Position numbers and translations under genes: made by a program
Notes under the pieces: generated by a model
Database searches by the model: none
What the model saw: only the letters and a program-made list of their open reading frames with translations
What the model was told of the DNA's origin: nothing
Part shown: positions 51,801-61,077 of the stretch, piece after piece
How positions within the stretch are numbered: position 1 is the stretch's first letter
Layout of the letters: each line of letters begins with the position of its first letter
From: DAOUTW01 sp964523575
Lineage (GTDB): Bacteria > Zixibacteria > MSB-5A5 > GN15 > JAAZOE01
Assembly (NCBI GenBank): GCA_964523575.1
Contig: CAZGAV010000010.1
Location: 1-64,000 of the forward strand
Direction of reading: 5' to 3'
Length of the DNA stretch: 64,000 bases

Positions 51801-54800
51801 AGGTGATCGAAACCGGATTACTGAACTGGCAGGTGATGAACAATATCGGCGTCATAGACGGCGACGGACTATTCGACGCCCAGCATGCCGGCATTGGTTT
51901 CATTCGGGTTTCCAGTGAACTTGGACCGACCGAAATATCCGATACCATCATCGTCATCCCGGGTGAGATCGCCGCTATCGACGTCACTCCGGCCACAATT
52001 ATTGTCGTCGAGGATTCTTCATATCAGTATTCGGCCTCCGGGATCGATGCCGATCTCAATCTGGTCAGGGACCTGACCGATTCGGTCACCTGGGCGACCA
52101 CCGACCCCGGCGGCAATATCAGTCCATCCGGGCTCTATACGGCCGGCAACAGCCCGTCGCCGCCTGTGTATTCGGTCACAGCGACCTACCAGGGGCTCAT
52201 GAGTGATTCCGGTCAGGTATCAGTCATCAGCAATGGTTTGATCAATTATGTCCGGATCGAATGGCAGAACGGCACGCCATTCACTGACACCGTCCTGACC
52301 ACCGATATCGACTCGACCCGGCTTTATTGCCGCGGATATACATCGGGCGACGTTTTACTGGGTGATGTTTCCGTGATCTGGTCGGTTAGCGGCGGCGATT
52401 CCATCGGCGTCTTTTATCCGTCCGCCGGAGTGACCAGTACTCTGGAACTGCGTCGGCCGGGAACCGGTCGGCCGGTCGCCACCTACTCGGCTTTGATCTC
52501 CGATACCGGCGGTACTATTGGGTGCGCGGCCGGAATTCCGGATGTCATCGATGTCTCGCCCGATTCGGCTGTCATATCCGCCGACAGCAGTATGCAGTTT
52601 ACCATGATTCTCTTCGATTCCGACGGCAATGTCACCACCGCCGGTGAAACTCCCGGCTGGCAGGTCATCGGCGGTATAGGAATCGTCTCGCCTGAGGGGA
52701 ATTTTATCCCCTCGCAAATCGGGACCGGATACATCGTCGGATATGCGGGCGAGACCGCTGATACGGTCGGACCGATAACGGTGACGGCCGGATCCCTTGA
52801 CCACATAACCGTGATTCCCGATTCGGCTTTGATTTCAAGCGATTCCGTTCTTCAATTCGCCGTCACCGGTTATGATGCCGAAGATAATCTCTGCGATCCC
52901 GGCGCTGTCACATGGTCGGTGACGTCGCCGCTTGGAGTCATCGATTCCACCGGATTGTTCAATCCCACAATTGTCGGTTTGGCCCGGATAGTCGCCTCGT
53001 CCAGCCTGGGTCCGGTCGATACCTCCGCCTATTTGGAAGTGACCCCCGGCCGCCTGAATGCTCTGCAGATTATCCCCGATTCGGCCACGCTCACCACCGA
53101 CAGCACTCTGATCTTTACCGCTGCCGGGCGGGATGCCGACGGCAACCCGACCTCGACCGGCACGATTGTCTGGTCGGTCACCGGCGGCATCGGCGATATC
53201 AATTCCTCCGGTCAGTTTACGCCTTTGACTATCGGAAGCGGCCGCATCGTGGCCCTCAGCAATATCGACGGCGTCTGCGATACCACCGCTGAAGTGCAGG
53301 TCAATCCGGGCTTGCTGGATATAATGGTCATCACGCCCGACTCGGCTCGATTACAGATCGGCGATACGCTTGATTTCGCGGCCACCGGGTATGACGCTCG
53401 GTACAACATTACCGACGTCGGTAACTTGACCTGGTCGGTGCTGGGCGTGATAGGCCAAATCGATAATAACGGCCGCTTTGTGGCCCAATCCCGCGGCGAG
53501 GGCAATATTAAAGTTGTCAGCGACATTAATTATGTGGAGGCGATCTCGGGCGCCGTCGTGGTCGAGGCTCTTCAACTAACGGCCATCCCGCTTGGCAACA
53601 GCTATATCCGGCCCCGCGAATCATCGGTTCCGGTTCTCGCCTTCCGAATCGACAATTACTATATAGAAAATAAATCGCTCACGGGCTTGACGATTCGGGA
53701 CATCAGCCGGGGGGATGGCAGTACCGAAGAAATGGCGGCCAATCTTGACCGAGTCTATCTCTATATCGACCGGGATGATGATTCCACCCTTTCTCCCGGC
53801 GACAGCCTGGCGGCGTCGGCCGCCTATTCCACGGGAATAACCGATTTGACTTTCCCCGGAATCGTGGTACCCGGAGGGTCGGGACTCAATTTCATAATCA
53901 CCGCCGACGTCAGCCTTTATCCGCATGACGGCGATTCGATCGATGTTTATTTTGCCACCGACAGCGATCTGCAAACCAAAGAAATCCTCTCGATCATCGG
54001 ACAACCGTCCATAAATTCCGTCGGCTACGGCATTATCAACGGCCTGATCGCGGAACAGATAACCGTCAGCGCCTCGGGCTCCGACATCATCCATCCCGCG
54101 GAGACTTTATATAATTGCTTGACGCTCGATATCCCCCGAGACGGGTATGCCTCCGATATCCTGGAAGTCATGAGTATCGCCAATGCCGGCACCGCCGGAC
54201 CCGCTGATATCGACTCCCTCGTGCTCTATGCCGATGACGGCAATAATGTATGGGGCGGTCCGGACGAAGAAAACCGCCTGGGACGACCGGCCTTCACCGG
54301 CAATCGCTGGACTATCAGCGGCCTGGACCTGCCTCTGGTATCGCCTCTGACCCGGTTGTACATCGCCGCGACGCCGTCGGAATATCCGGAAAACGGATCG
54401 ACCATTGCTTTGTACATCCCCGTCAACGGTCTCGAAATGTCATCCGATAATGACGGCCCTTATGATTTCCCGACCATAGCCGTCGATACGCTTGTCATCG
54501 AAACCGACGAAAAAGTTACCATCACCACAGGCGATATTCCTTTCCGCGAACTGATTCCGGGACAACTCACCGGGCCTTTGACCGGTTTCGAACTGACCAA
54601 CCGGTACAACAATGAACTGGCCCTCGACAGCCTGACCTGCCGGGTGTTGACTTATGATCCCCAGGGAGCCACTCAGGAACAACTCGACAGCCAGATTGAC
54701 AGCCTGCTCTTGTATATCAATCGCGACGGCGATTACTCGCATCTGGGAGCCGCCGATTCTTTGATCTCGACGACAGTGCCGGTCGGGGGACAGGTCGTGT

Positions 54801-57800
54801 TCATAACCGAAAATTTGATCATTCCCCCGGACGGCGGCCGGCTGAGTTTGTCGGTGGCGGCGTTTCTTGACCATGAAAACAGTCGCAACGGCAACACTTT
54901 GAATATATCCATAGACAGCGCCGACGATCTTAATTTCGATCAACCGGCCGCGGTCGAGGCCGAATGGCCTTTGACCAATGACGCCGATTTCAGAATCAAC
55001 GCCTTCCCGGCCTCGCGAGTGATTATCAATCCGATTGAAGTGAGCACCCTGTTCGGGGGACAGAGCAACCGTCCGGTCATGGATTTCATCCTTCCCGGCA
55101 ATGGTTACGCCGCCGATATTCTGGATGGTTTCAGCCTTCACAACTCCGGCACGCTGAATGAATTCGAGGCTCTCTTATCGGTCAAATTATGGGCCGACAA
55201 CGGCGATGGCGTTTTTACCACCGGCGATAATATGTTGGGGCGTCTGGTCCCGGGACCCGCCGTCTGGACCATAAGTAATTTGAATTATGCCGTCGCCTCG
55301 TCCGGCGCTCGATTCTTTGTAACCGTCGATGTCATTGCCGATCAGAGCGAGGCGGGGACATTGCTGTTCAAAATTCCCGTCAGGGGAATCACTTATCGGT
55401 CGTCGATGAACGGTCCCGATGATGCTGAAGTCGGCAATCCCGAGGCCCATTTGGTTTTCCCGTCCAACCGGATTTTCGCCATCTCTATCCCGGCCTCCGG
55501 CGATAAAGACCTGACGCCCAAAAGCGTCCGCAATATGGCTTTGTCCTTTGCTCTCTACAACGGTTATGTCGGTCAGGATCAAACGCTCGAGGCGATCAAT
55601 TTCACTAATATCTCGCACAGCGCTTCGGGGGCGCCCTTCGCCGATCATGAGTTCGGCCAGGTCTCCTTATATATGGATACCGACAGCAGTCGGACTTTCA
55701 ACGGCGACAGCCTGATCGCGGCCGGAGTATTCAAAAACGGCCGTCTGCAGGTCAGCGGCCTCGACGTTACCCTCCCGCCGGAAGCGCTAAAATATTTCTT
55801 CGTCGTTATTGATGTCCCGCTGGATTTGATTGACGCCGACAGCCTGGCCCTTTCCATCGCGGCGGCGGCCGATATCATGTTTGCCGAACCGGTCAGTATC
55901 GGTGGCGATCTGCCGTTGATCAGCGGCAGTCACCTGATCGTGAACGGATCGGTGCGGCGTCAGTATGTCGCGGTCGAAACCCCGCCCCGGTCGGTCAGTC
56001 CCGGCGACAGCGCCGTCACGCTGCTCACTTTCAAGCCGGCCGTCAACGGAAATCTGAGCGATACTCTTCAGGCGATCACTCTGGAAAATACCGGAGCCGC
56101 CGATCCGGGGGATTTCCACACTCTTCAATTATGGCTCGATACCAACGACGATAATCTCTGGCAGGCCGGAGATTCCCTGCTTGGACCTTTTACGGATCAC
56201 ACCGGTTTCTGGATGGCAGAGGGCATTTCCGGCGTCATCGAAACCCCGCCGCCGACTATGTTCGTGACCTGCAATATTGCCGATACCACGGCCGTCAACG
56301 CCTCCTTCCGGGCCCGGATACCGCTGAACGGATGCGATTACTCATCCGCCAACGACGGCCCGCTTGATTCGGTGCTGACCGCCTCCAACGCCGTCACCGT
56401 TTCCGGATCGGGGCTGGCTGTCTCGGCCGGTTCGATGGACCCGACCTGTTCGGTCGGTCAGACGATTATGGTGCGCCTGAATGTCACCAATCGATCAGAT
56501 ATGACGATGACCGGTGTTTCGGGGGAAATCGTCGGCGATTACGATACCACGGTTGTACGGCCGGACAGCAATTTCTCCGGCCCGGTCAGCCTGGGACCGC
56601 AGGCTTCGACCGAATTCACCTACTTCTTTACGGCTCTCAGCCCGGCCCTGGTTTCATGGCACCTGCGCGCCGCCGATCCCGGTGTGCCCGATACTTCGGC
56701 GAGTATCGAGACCGCCCCGGTGATGATTCAGGCTGCGCCCGGCAATGTCAAAATAAATTTCGTCAATTCCATACCGACGGCGGTCATCAAGGGACAGGCC
56801 AACGTCTTCCCGCTGAGTTTCGGCTATGCGCATCCCGATTCCGGGTCGATGTTCGCTTCCCTGAGGCTTGACAGCCTGCAACTGACCGTCGAAAACGGCG
56901 CCGGAATACCGATTGAGGCCAGTTCGGTATTCAGCCGGATTCTGCTCGTCACCGGCTATACCAATCTGTCGGCGCTGGAAACGATTCCCAACCAATCGCA
57001 AGTATGGTTGGTCTTCGATGAACCGGTCATCGTCGCGCCCGGCCAGACCCAGCATTATTCGCTTCTGGTCGATATCGACCCGAATACCGCCGCCGGAAGT
57101 TTTGCTCTGGCCATCGCAGGTGCCGGTTCGATCCCGATCACCGATTACAATACCGAACTGGCGGCGACTTTCGACCCCACGGTCGTGTTCCCGATGAAAA
57201 CGGCCTCATGCCGTATCGATAATCCTTCGGAATATATGTTCATCTCGTATGAATCGGTGGCTCCCGCGACAGCCAATTACGGCCAGCAGAATGTGCCCCT
57301 GATCCGGCTCGATATCCGCCATCCCGGCGCCGCCGGAAGCTCTCAAATTCAGTTTACTTCGCTGGCGGTGCGGTTTATCGATGCTTTCGCCGCGGCTCTG
57401 CCGATCGGCGATATGTTCGAACGGTTGTCGATTCGACGGCAGTCAACCATTATCGGCACTGTCTCCTCGATCAATTTCGACTCTCTGGAAACAGTTATCG
57501 ATCTGGCCCTGCCGGTAACGCTCAGCGCCGGCGAAACGGCGGCCCTGACAATCGAGGCCTCCGTCAATGAAATGACCGCCGGTGATGGGTTCAGTTTATA
57601 TATCCCCGATAGTACCGTCTTCATGGTGCGCGACCTCAGTTCCGGATCGTTGCTGGAGGTGACCACCGACACCTTATTGCTATCGGCCGGTGTTTCCGCC
57701 TTTCCGCTTATGTCCGACTGGGTTACTCTTAAAAATCAGGCGACCGCGCCCGAGATTTGCTTCCAGTCGAATCTCCCCGACATCGTCATCGGCGGCGCCG

Positions 57801-59053
57801 ATTCGACGGTGCTTCTCCAGATGACTTTCGATTATCCGGCGGGCGAGGATTATTCTCCGATCCGCATCAGGGAGGCCCGGCTGGCCGTGCTTGATACCTT
57901 GGAAAGATCGCTGGGCCCGGATATGCTCTTTGATCGCATCGGCTATGCCGCCACTGGAGGATTTGGCGGCTATCAAGCTTATGTCGAGTTGGAAAACGGC
58001 CTGGCCGTTTTCCGCTTCGGAGCCTATGGGATTCTCCTTGAACCGGGGCAAAGCGTGTCGATTGCCTTTTTCGGCGATATTAAATCCGATGCCCCCTATG
58101 ATCATTTCCTGATCCGCGTGCCGGAAGCCGACGATATTCGGCTGACCGATGTCAGCGATACCGGTTACAGCCCAGGATTGGCATCCGGGACAGGATGCGA
58201 TGGAAATCTGCCTTATGAGACCGGTGTGGCTCATATATTCCTGCCGGCCGGTAGGCCGGGGTTGACGCCGCATGAATCACCGGTCATTACCGCCTTTCTG
58301 GGGCAAAAACAAGCGCCGATCTTCGAATGCAATATCAGCTATACCAGCGCCGCTCCTCAGGGCGACATCCGGCTCAGCGCCGTCGGAGGGCGCGTCTTGA
58401 AGCGAACCAAAGAAGGCCTGCAGGCTGTCAATGCCGGAGATATTTTTGATTCCCTCCAGATAAAAATCAATGATCAAGTCGTTTCCGAAAATGCCCTTTT
58501 CAGCGCCGATACGCTGACGATTTCGTTTGATAACGGTCATATCATCTCCCGGGGTGATGGCTTTATTTTCAGCCTTTCCGGCGATATCAGGCCCGACGCT
58601 CCCTTGGGCAATTACCTCATCACTTTTACCGATTCGACCTTCATGACCATGACCGACCGCGAACTGGCCACGCCCGTCTATCCGACCCTGACCGGGACCT
58701 TGTATCCTCTGTATTCGGCGGAAATTTCCTTATCGGCGGCGGAGTTGAACGGGTCCTTCCGGTGCTTCCCAAATCCCTTCTATCCCTCGCGGGGCGAAGT
58801 CACTCATATCGCCTATACCCTCGACGCCTCGGCCGAAGTCGATATCGAAATCTTCACCATTACCGGCGAGGCGGTCACGACGGTGGTGCAAGGTACATTC
58901 AAGGAAGCCGGGAGTCATCAGGAGGATATCTGGTCCGGATATAATGATATCAGCCGTCCGGTGGTTCCGGGAACCTATTTCTGCCGCATTCGAGCCCGGT
59001 ACGATTCCGGCGCGGCGGATGAACTCAAAATCAAGATTGCCGTGTTGCGATGA
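48893..59053 (+). CDS. giant secreted beta-helix/Ig-like repeat protein (3386 residues)
   Basis: 3386 residues. Signal peptide (about 1-23). Three similar right-handed beta-helix blocks start with YYVSPDGDDANDG (24), YWVSPTGNDLADG (about 305) and YYVNPSGDDLLSG (about 581), each ending in a D-x-GA-x-E stretch. From about 850 to 1555 come about eight Ig-like (BIG-type) repeats of roughly 100 residues (pattern I-x-P-D-S-A...D-S...F...G-x-D-x-x-G-N). From about 1555 to 3280 a second repeat class carries Asp-rich D-x-D-x-D...GDS segments that could bind calcium. The last about 95 residues (CFPNPFYPSRG...GTYFCRI) are a FlgD-like sorting domain. Probably a surface adhesin or carbohydrate-binding protein. 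It overlaps the next gene by four bases. Confidence 0.9.
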   Translation: MMRTTIVITMLLMLAAAVAPATGYYVSPDGDDANDGLTPGAAWKDIDNGDVKGLLAPGDVVNILPGLYSTTATIMLSTSGTETLPITYRGPDSGGVIVDMGGISDEIIQIDGHHVNLIGLTLTNCGRHAIRIYGDTCLVTECFLHDYGLQGIDVNGDGNLIQKNIMYNAGQCGITNRSGATGNKFYGNTIYNCGYQGIWIDYTVYSCRAFNNDIVLCDEGISGASWNKCGFNNIWNCASGSYVGGVYDSAGGLAVDPLFMNAAGADFNLQSGSPVINKGIDLGYSYYGYGPDLGALEYLPEIQRTYWVSPTGNDLADGFSAATAWKSIDNGEKRGILVPGDTINILPGLYQPAATLEMISSGSPTASIVYRKIGKASAKIDGRATINTLILIEGDYVEIHGLELTNNKDHGIHIKGDHGLITGCYIHDIENFGIRLEGDSILVLKNVIAFTRDDGIRNEDASYYCRYYGNTIYGCTNDGMELKKGSSRAFNNIVAQNAVGIKASSTDICAFNNVWGNPGGNYSGTVDSAGGISVLPKFVNSAAGRYDLLASASEIDAGLDLGYPYNGAAPDIGAFEKYNVYYVNPSGDDLLSGRTPDSAWAYIDNGDSLLFPGDTVYVMPGAYTNRVIITDSGLVDDRIAYVGVRDSCLIETSEAANAVSLLSEYILWSGISVHNAISDNMYINGGNNRIEAATFGSGGSYGIDIAVGQNNNIVHSVFSKNALANIHIHDDYNAIYNCSFLDSAGYGIDAQGYQHQTITNCIFQGTNGEDVAVITNATSSLTYCLFYNNLASASGGIGMGTGCFVADPLFIDPAGGNFRLQSHSPAIDAGVYVGLPFEGSAPDRGAYETGILDQLTISPVYESLNADSQYRFETLGWDSVGYPADPGHITWSHTFATGNINGAGLFQPQMIGTGEIIAESDINLISAASPTMTVIPGALDNFVITPSRDTISADDTRLFTVAGYDQWGNEVIETGLLNWQVMNNIGVIDGDGLFDAQHAGIGFIRVSSELGPTEISDTIIVIPGEIAAIDVTPATIIVVEDSSYQYSASGIDADLNLVRDLTDSVTWATTDPGGNISPSGLYTAGNSPSPPVYSVTATYQGLMSDSGQVSVISNGLINYVRIEWQNGTPFTDTVLTTDIDSTRLYCRGYTSGDVLLGDVSVIWSVSGGDSIGVFYPSAGVTSTLELRRPGTGRPVATYSALISDTGGTIGCAAGIPDVIDVSPDSAVISADSSMQFTMILFDSDGNVTTAGETPGWQVIGGIGIVSPEGNFIPSQIGTGYIVGYAGETADTVGPITVTAGSLDHITVIPDSALISSDSVLQFAVTGYDAEDNLCDPGAVTWSVTSPLGVIDSTGLFNPTIVGLARIVASSSLGPVDTSAYLEVTPGRLNALQIIPDSATLTTDSTLIFTAAGRDADGNPTSTGTIVWSVTGGIGDINSSGQFTPLTIGSGRIVALSNIDGVCDTTAEVQVNPGLLDIMVITPDSARLQIGDTLDFAATGYDARYNITDVGNLTWSVLGVIGQIDNNGRFVAQSRGEGNIKVVSDINYVEAISGAVVVEALQLTAIPLGNSYIRPRESSVPVLAFRIDNYYIENKSLTGLTIRDISRGDGSTEEMAANLDRVYLYIDRDDDSTLSPGDSLAASAAYSTGITDLTFPGIVVPGGSGLNFIITADVSLYPHDGDSIDVYFATDSDLQTKEILSIIGQPSINSVGYGIINGLIAEQITVSASGSDIIHPAETLYNCLTLDIPRDGYASDILEVMSIANAGTAGPADIDSLVLYADDGNNVWGGPDEENRLGRPAFTGNRWTISGLDLPLVSPLTRLYIAATPSEYPENGSTIALYIPVNGLEMSSDNDGPYDFPTIAVDTLVIETDEKVTITTGDIPFRELIPGQLTGPLTGFELTNRYNNELALDSLTCRVLTYDPQGATQEQLDSQIDSLLLYINRDGDYSHLGAADSLISTTVPVGGQVVFITENLIIPPDGGRLSLSVAAFLDHENSRNGNTLNISIDSADDLNFDQPAAVEAEWPLTNDADFRINAFPASRVIINPIEVSTLFGGQSNRPVMDFILPGNGYAADILDGFSLHNSGTLNEFEALLSVKLWADNGDGVFTTGDNMLGRLVPGPAVWTISNLNYAVASSGARFFVTVDVIADQSEAGTLLFKIPVRGITYRSSMNGPDDAEVGNPEAHLVFPSNRIFAISIPASGDKDLTPKSVRNMALSFALYNGYVGQDQTLEAINFTNISHSASGAPFADHEFGQVSLYMDTDSSRTFNGDSLIAAGVFKNGRLQVSGLDVTLPPEALKYFFVVIDVPLDLIDADSLALSIAAAADIMFAEPVSIGGDLPLISGSHLIVNGSVRRQYVAVETPPRSVSPGDSAVTLLTFKPAVNGNLSDTLQAITLENTGAADPGDFHTLQLWLDTNDDNLWQAGDSLLGPFTDHTGFWMAEGISGVIETPPPTMFVTCNIADTTAVNASFRARIPLNGCDYSSANDGPLDSVLTASNAVTVSGSGLAVSAGSMDPTCSVGQTIMVRLNVTNRSDMTMTGVSGEIVGDYDTTVVRPDSNFSGPVSLGPQASTEFTYFFTALSPALVSWHLRAADPGVPDTSASIETAPVMIQAAPGNVKINFVNSIPTAVIKGQANVFPLSFGYAHPDSGSMFASLRLDSLQLTVENGAGIPIEASSVFSRILLVTGYTNLSALETIPNQSQVWLVFDEPVIVAPGQTQHYSLLVDIDPNTAAGSFALAIAGAGSIPITDYNTELAATFDPTVVFPMKTASCRIDNPSEYMFISYESVAPATANYGQQNVPLIRLDIRHPGAAGSSQIQFTSLAVRFIDAFAAALPIGDMFERLSIRRQSTIIGTVSSINFDSLETVIDLALPVTLSAGETAALTIEASVNEMTAGDGFSLYIPDSTVFMVRDLSSGSLLEVTTDTLLLSAGVSAFPLMSDWVTLKNQATAPEICFQSNLPDIVIGGADSTVLLQMTFDYPAGEDYSPIRIREARLAVLDTLERSLGPDMLFDRIGYAATGGFGGYQAYVELENGLAVFRFGAYGILLEPGQSVSIAFFGDIKSDAPYDHFLIRVPEADDIRLTDVSDTGYSPGLASGTGCDGNLPYETGVAHIFLPAGRPGLTPHESPVITAFLGQKQAPIFECNISYTSAAPQGDIRLSAVGGRVLKRTKEGLQAVNAGDIFDSLQIKINDQVVSENALFSADTLTISFDNGHIISRGDGFIFSLSGDIRPDAPLGNYLITFTDSTFMTMTDRELATPVYPTLTGTLYPLYSAEISLSAAELNGSFRCFPNPFYPSRGEVTHIAYTLDASAEVDIEIFTITGEAVTTVVQGTFKEAGSHQEDIWSGYNDISRPVVPGTYFCRIRARYDSGAADELKIKIAVLR

Positions 59054-61077
59054 AGCGAGCCGTTCTGTACATATTGAGCCTGAGCCTGCTGGTGCTGATG
59101 TCGCCGCTATCGGCCTCCGATCAGGGCGGCACCGAATCGCCCTTCAGTTTCGGCGCCGGGGCGCGGGAATTGGCGCTTGGAGGCGCCGGTTTGGCCGAAT
59201 GCAATGGCGACATGGCTCCTTTCTGGAATGCTTCGCGGCTGGCCCGGGCCGGACAATATTCACTGAGCGCCTTCCACAGCAATCTCTATGAATCCGACGT
59301 CGCCTATCAATACCTCGGCCTGGCTGTCCCGACCATGGATTTCGGTTCCTTCGGGCTGGGTATTTTCCGACTGGGAATCAAGGGCATCCGGAAAAGAGAC
59401 GAGGGCGACCTCTACCTCGGCGATATCGACGACAACCGGCTGGCCGTCAATCTGGCTTATGCCCGGACGATTTCCGATTACGACTTCGGCCTGGTCATCA
59501 TGATGGAGCATCATTCGCTCGATGATTACTCCGCCACTTCCTCGCCCGGCTTCAATCTTTCCGCCGGCCGTCGTTTTGAACTGAATAACGGACGGTTCCG
59601 ATATATTTCGGCGGCCGTCAATTTCCGCAACCTGATCAAGCCCCATATGAATCTGGTGGAAGAAAACATCGGTTATCCCGGGGCTCTTGATCTCGGATTG
59701 ACTTCCGGTATCATGCCCAATCCCCGATGGAACCAGACACTGAATCTCTCCCTCCGGCTGACCAAGGTCGAAAATCTGGATCCCGATCTTAGCGCCGGGA
59801 TTGAATATGATATCGAAAAACTGCTCTGGATTCGCGGCGGTATCCATGATCGCAAATTGTCGATGGGCGCCGGGATCAAAATCAAGTCCGTCGCCTTCGA
59901 TTATGCTTTAGTCGATCGCGATCTGGGCAGTCTTCATATGTTTACTCTGACGACTTCCTTCGGTATGCCCATCAAGGAAAAACGGCAGGAACGCCTCCGC
60001 CGCCGCGAGGCCGAATTCGACGATCTGATGCGTGACCGGCTGATGTCGCTTAATCGTGAAAAAGTCTCTCAGATGACCGCCGAGGGGAGGCAGTTGCTGG
60101 AAGAAGGAAAGCTGGTCGAGGCCGCCGGCGCTTTTGACCGGGCGCTCTTCCTGGCCCGCGCCAGCAGTCTTGACTCGACCGCCATAATCGATCTGGCTCA
60201 GGAAACGCAATCCCGGCTCCGGGAAGTTTCGCGGACTGAGCGTTACCAGCAATTCCTCGATTCCGCCGGGGTCAAATTAACCAATGGGGATTTTCTGGCG
60301 GCCCGTTATTTCGCCTCCCTGGCCCTGACCGAGAAGCCTGATGCTCCGGAAGCGAAGGCGGTATGGAATCGGGCCGATGAAACTATCCGGCAATTGGAAT
60401 CGCGGGAAGAGACCATCAAGAATCAACTTTGGGCCGCCGACTCCTTGCTCAGTTACGGGCAGATCGATCAGGCTCTGACCCTGCTGTCGGCGCTGGAGGA
60501 GTATGCTCCCGGTGATATCAATGTCGGCAAGGCCCGGCGCAAAGCGGTTTTTGAACGATGGCGCACCATGGCCTCAAACGCCTATTCCACCACCCAATTC
60601 GACCTCGCCTTGTCGGCGCTCGATTCGGCTCTGAGCCTGTTTCCGGGGCATGAATGGTGTCTTGATTTGAAAAAACGGATTCAAAGGGAATCGACCCTGA
60701 CCGAACAAAAAACGGCACCGGCGCCGATGGCTTCGATCGCGGAACCTCTCAGCCCCGAACTGGAAAAAGAGGTGGCCGCCGCCTATACGACCGGGCGCGA
60801 TCTCTTTACCCGGGGCGAATTGCCCGATGCGATAAAATTCTGGGAGAAAGTCGAACGCATGGCGCCCGATTACCTTTCGGTGCGCAGTTATCTGGTCAAC
60901 GCCTACCGGTTCGTCGGCATCGATCTCTACAGCCGCAGTCTTTACGATCAGGCAGTGGAGGTATGGAAAAAGGCGGTCCGCCTCGAACCGGATAATGAAG
61001 AAATCAACGGTTATATCCGGCGGACCGAAACCGAAATCAGGAAATTACAAGAGTTGTCCTATGAGCATGGGAAATAA
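59050..61077 (+). CDS. PorV/PorQ-like outer-membrane barrel with C-terminal TPR domain
   Basis: 675 residues. Signal peptide (1-23). Residues about 28-300 resemble the PorV/UPF0164 family (FSFGAGARELALGGAGLAECNGDMAPFWNAS), beta-barrels that in Bacteroidetes assist type IX secretion. Residues about 330-675 are TPR-like helical pairs (for example LTLLSALEEYAPGDINVGKARR, ATGRDLFTRGELPDAIKFWEKVE). Starts on the stop of the giant gene (ATGA), so coupled expression is likely; a role in exporting or anchoring that protein is inferred. Confidence 0.82.
   Translation: MKRAVLYILSLSLLVLMSPLSASDQGGTESPFSFGAGARELALGGAGLAECNGDMAPFWNASRLARAGQYSLSAFHSNLYESDVAYQYLGLAVPTMDFGSFGLGIFRLGIKGIRKRDEGDLYLGDIDDNRLAVNLAYARTISDYDFGLVIMMEHHSLDDYSATSSPGFNLSAGRRFELNNGRFRYISAAVNFRNLIKPHMNLVEENIGYPGALDLGLTSGIMPNPRWNQTLNLSLRLTKVENLDPDLSAGIEYDIEKLLWIRGGIHDRKLSMGAGIKIKSVAFDYALVDRDLGSLHMFTLTTSFGMPIKEKRQERLRRREAEFDDLMRDRLMSLNREKVSQMTAEGRQLLEEGKLVEAAGAFDRALFLARASSLDSTAIIDLAQETQSRLREVSRTERYQQFLDSAGVKLTNGDFLAARYFASLALTEKPDAPEAKAVWNRADETIRQLESREETIKNQLWAADSLLSYGQIDQALTLLSALEEYAPGDINVGKARRKAVFERWRTMASNAYSTTQFDLALSALDSALSLFPGHEWCLDLKKRIQRESTLTEQKTAPAPMASIAEPLSPELEKEVAAAYTTGRDLFTRGELPDAIKFWEKVERMAPDYLSVRSYLVNAYRFVGIDLYSRSLYDQAVEVWKKAVRLEPDNEEINGYIRRTETEIRKLQELSYEHGK

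Noticed and set aside
51450..58700. Nucleotide repeats or an integron-like array inside the giant gene
   Set aside because: Periodicity is at the protein level (Ig-like domains of about 100 residues) within one continuous frame.
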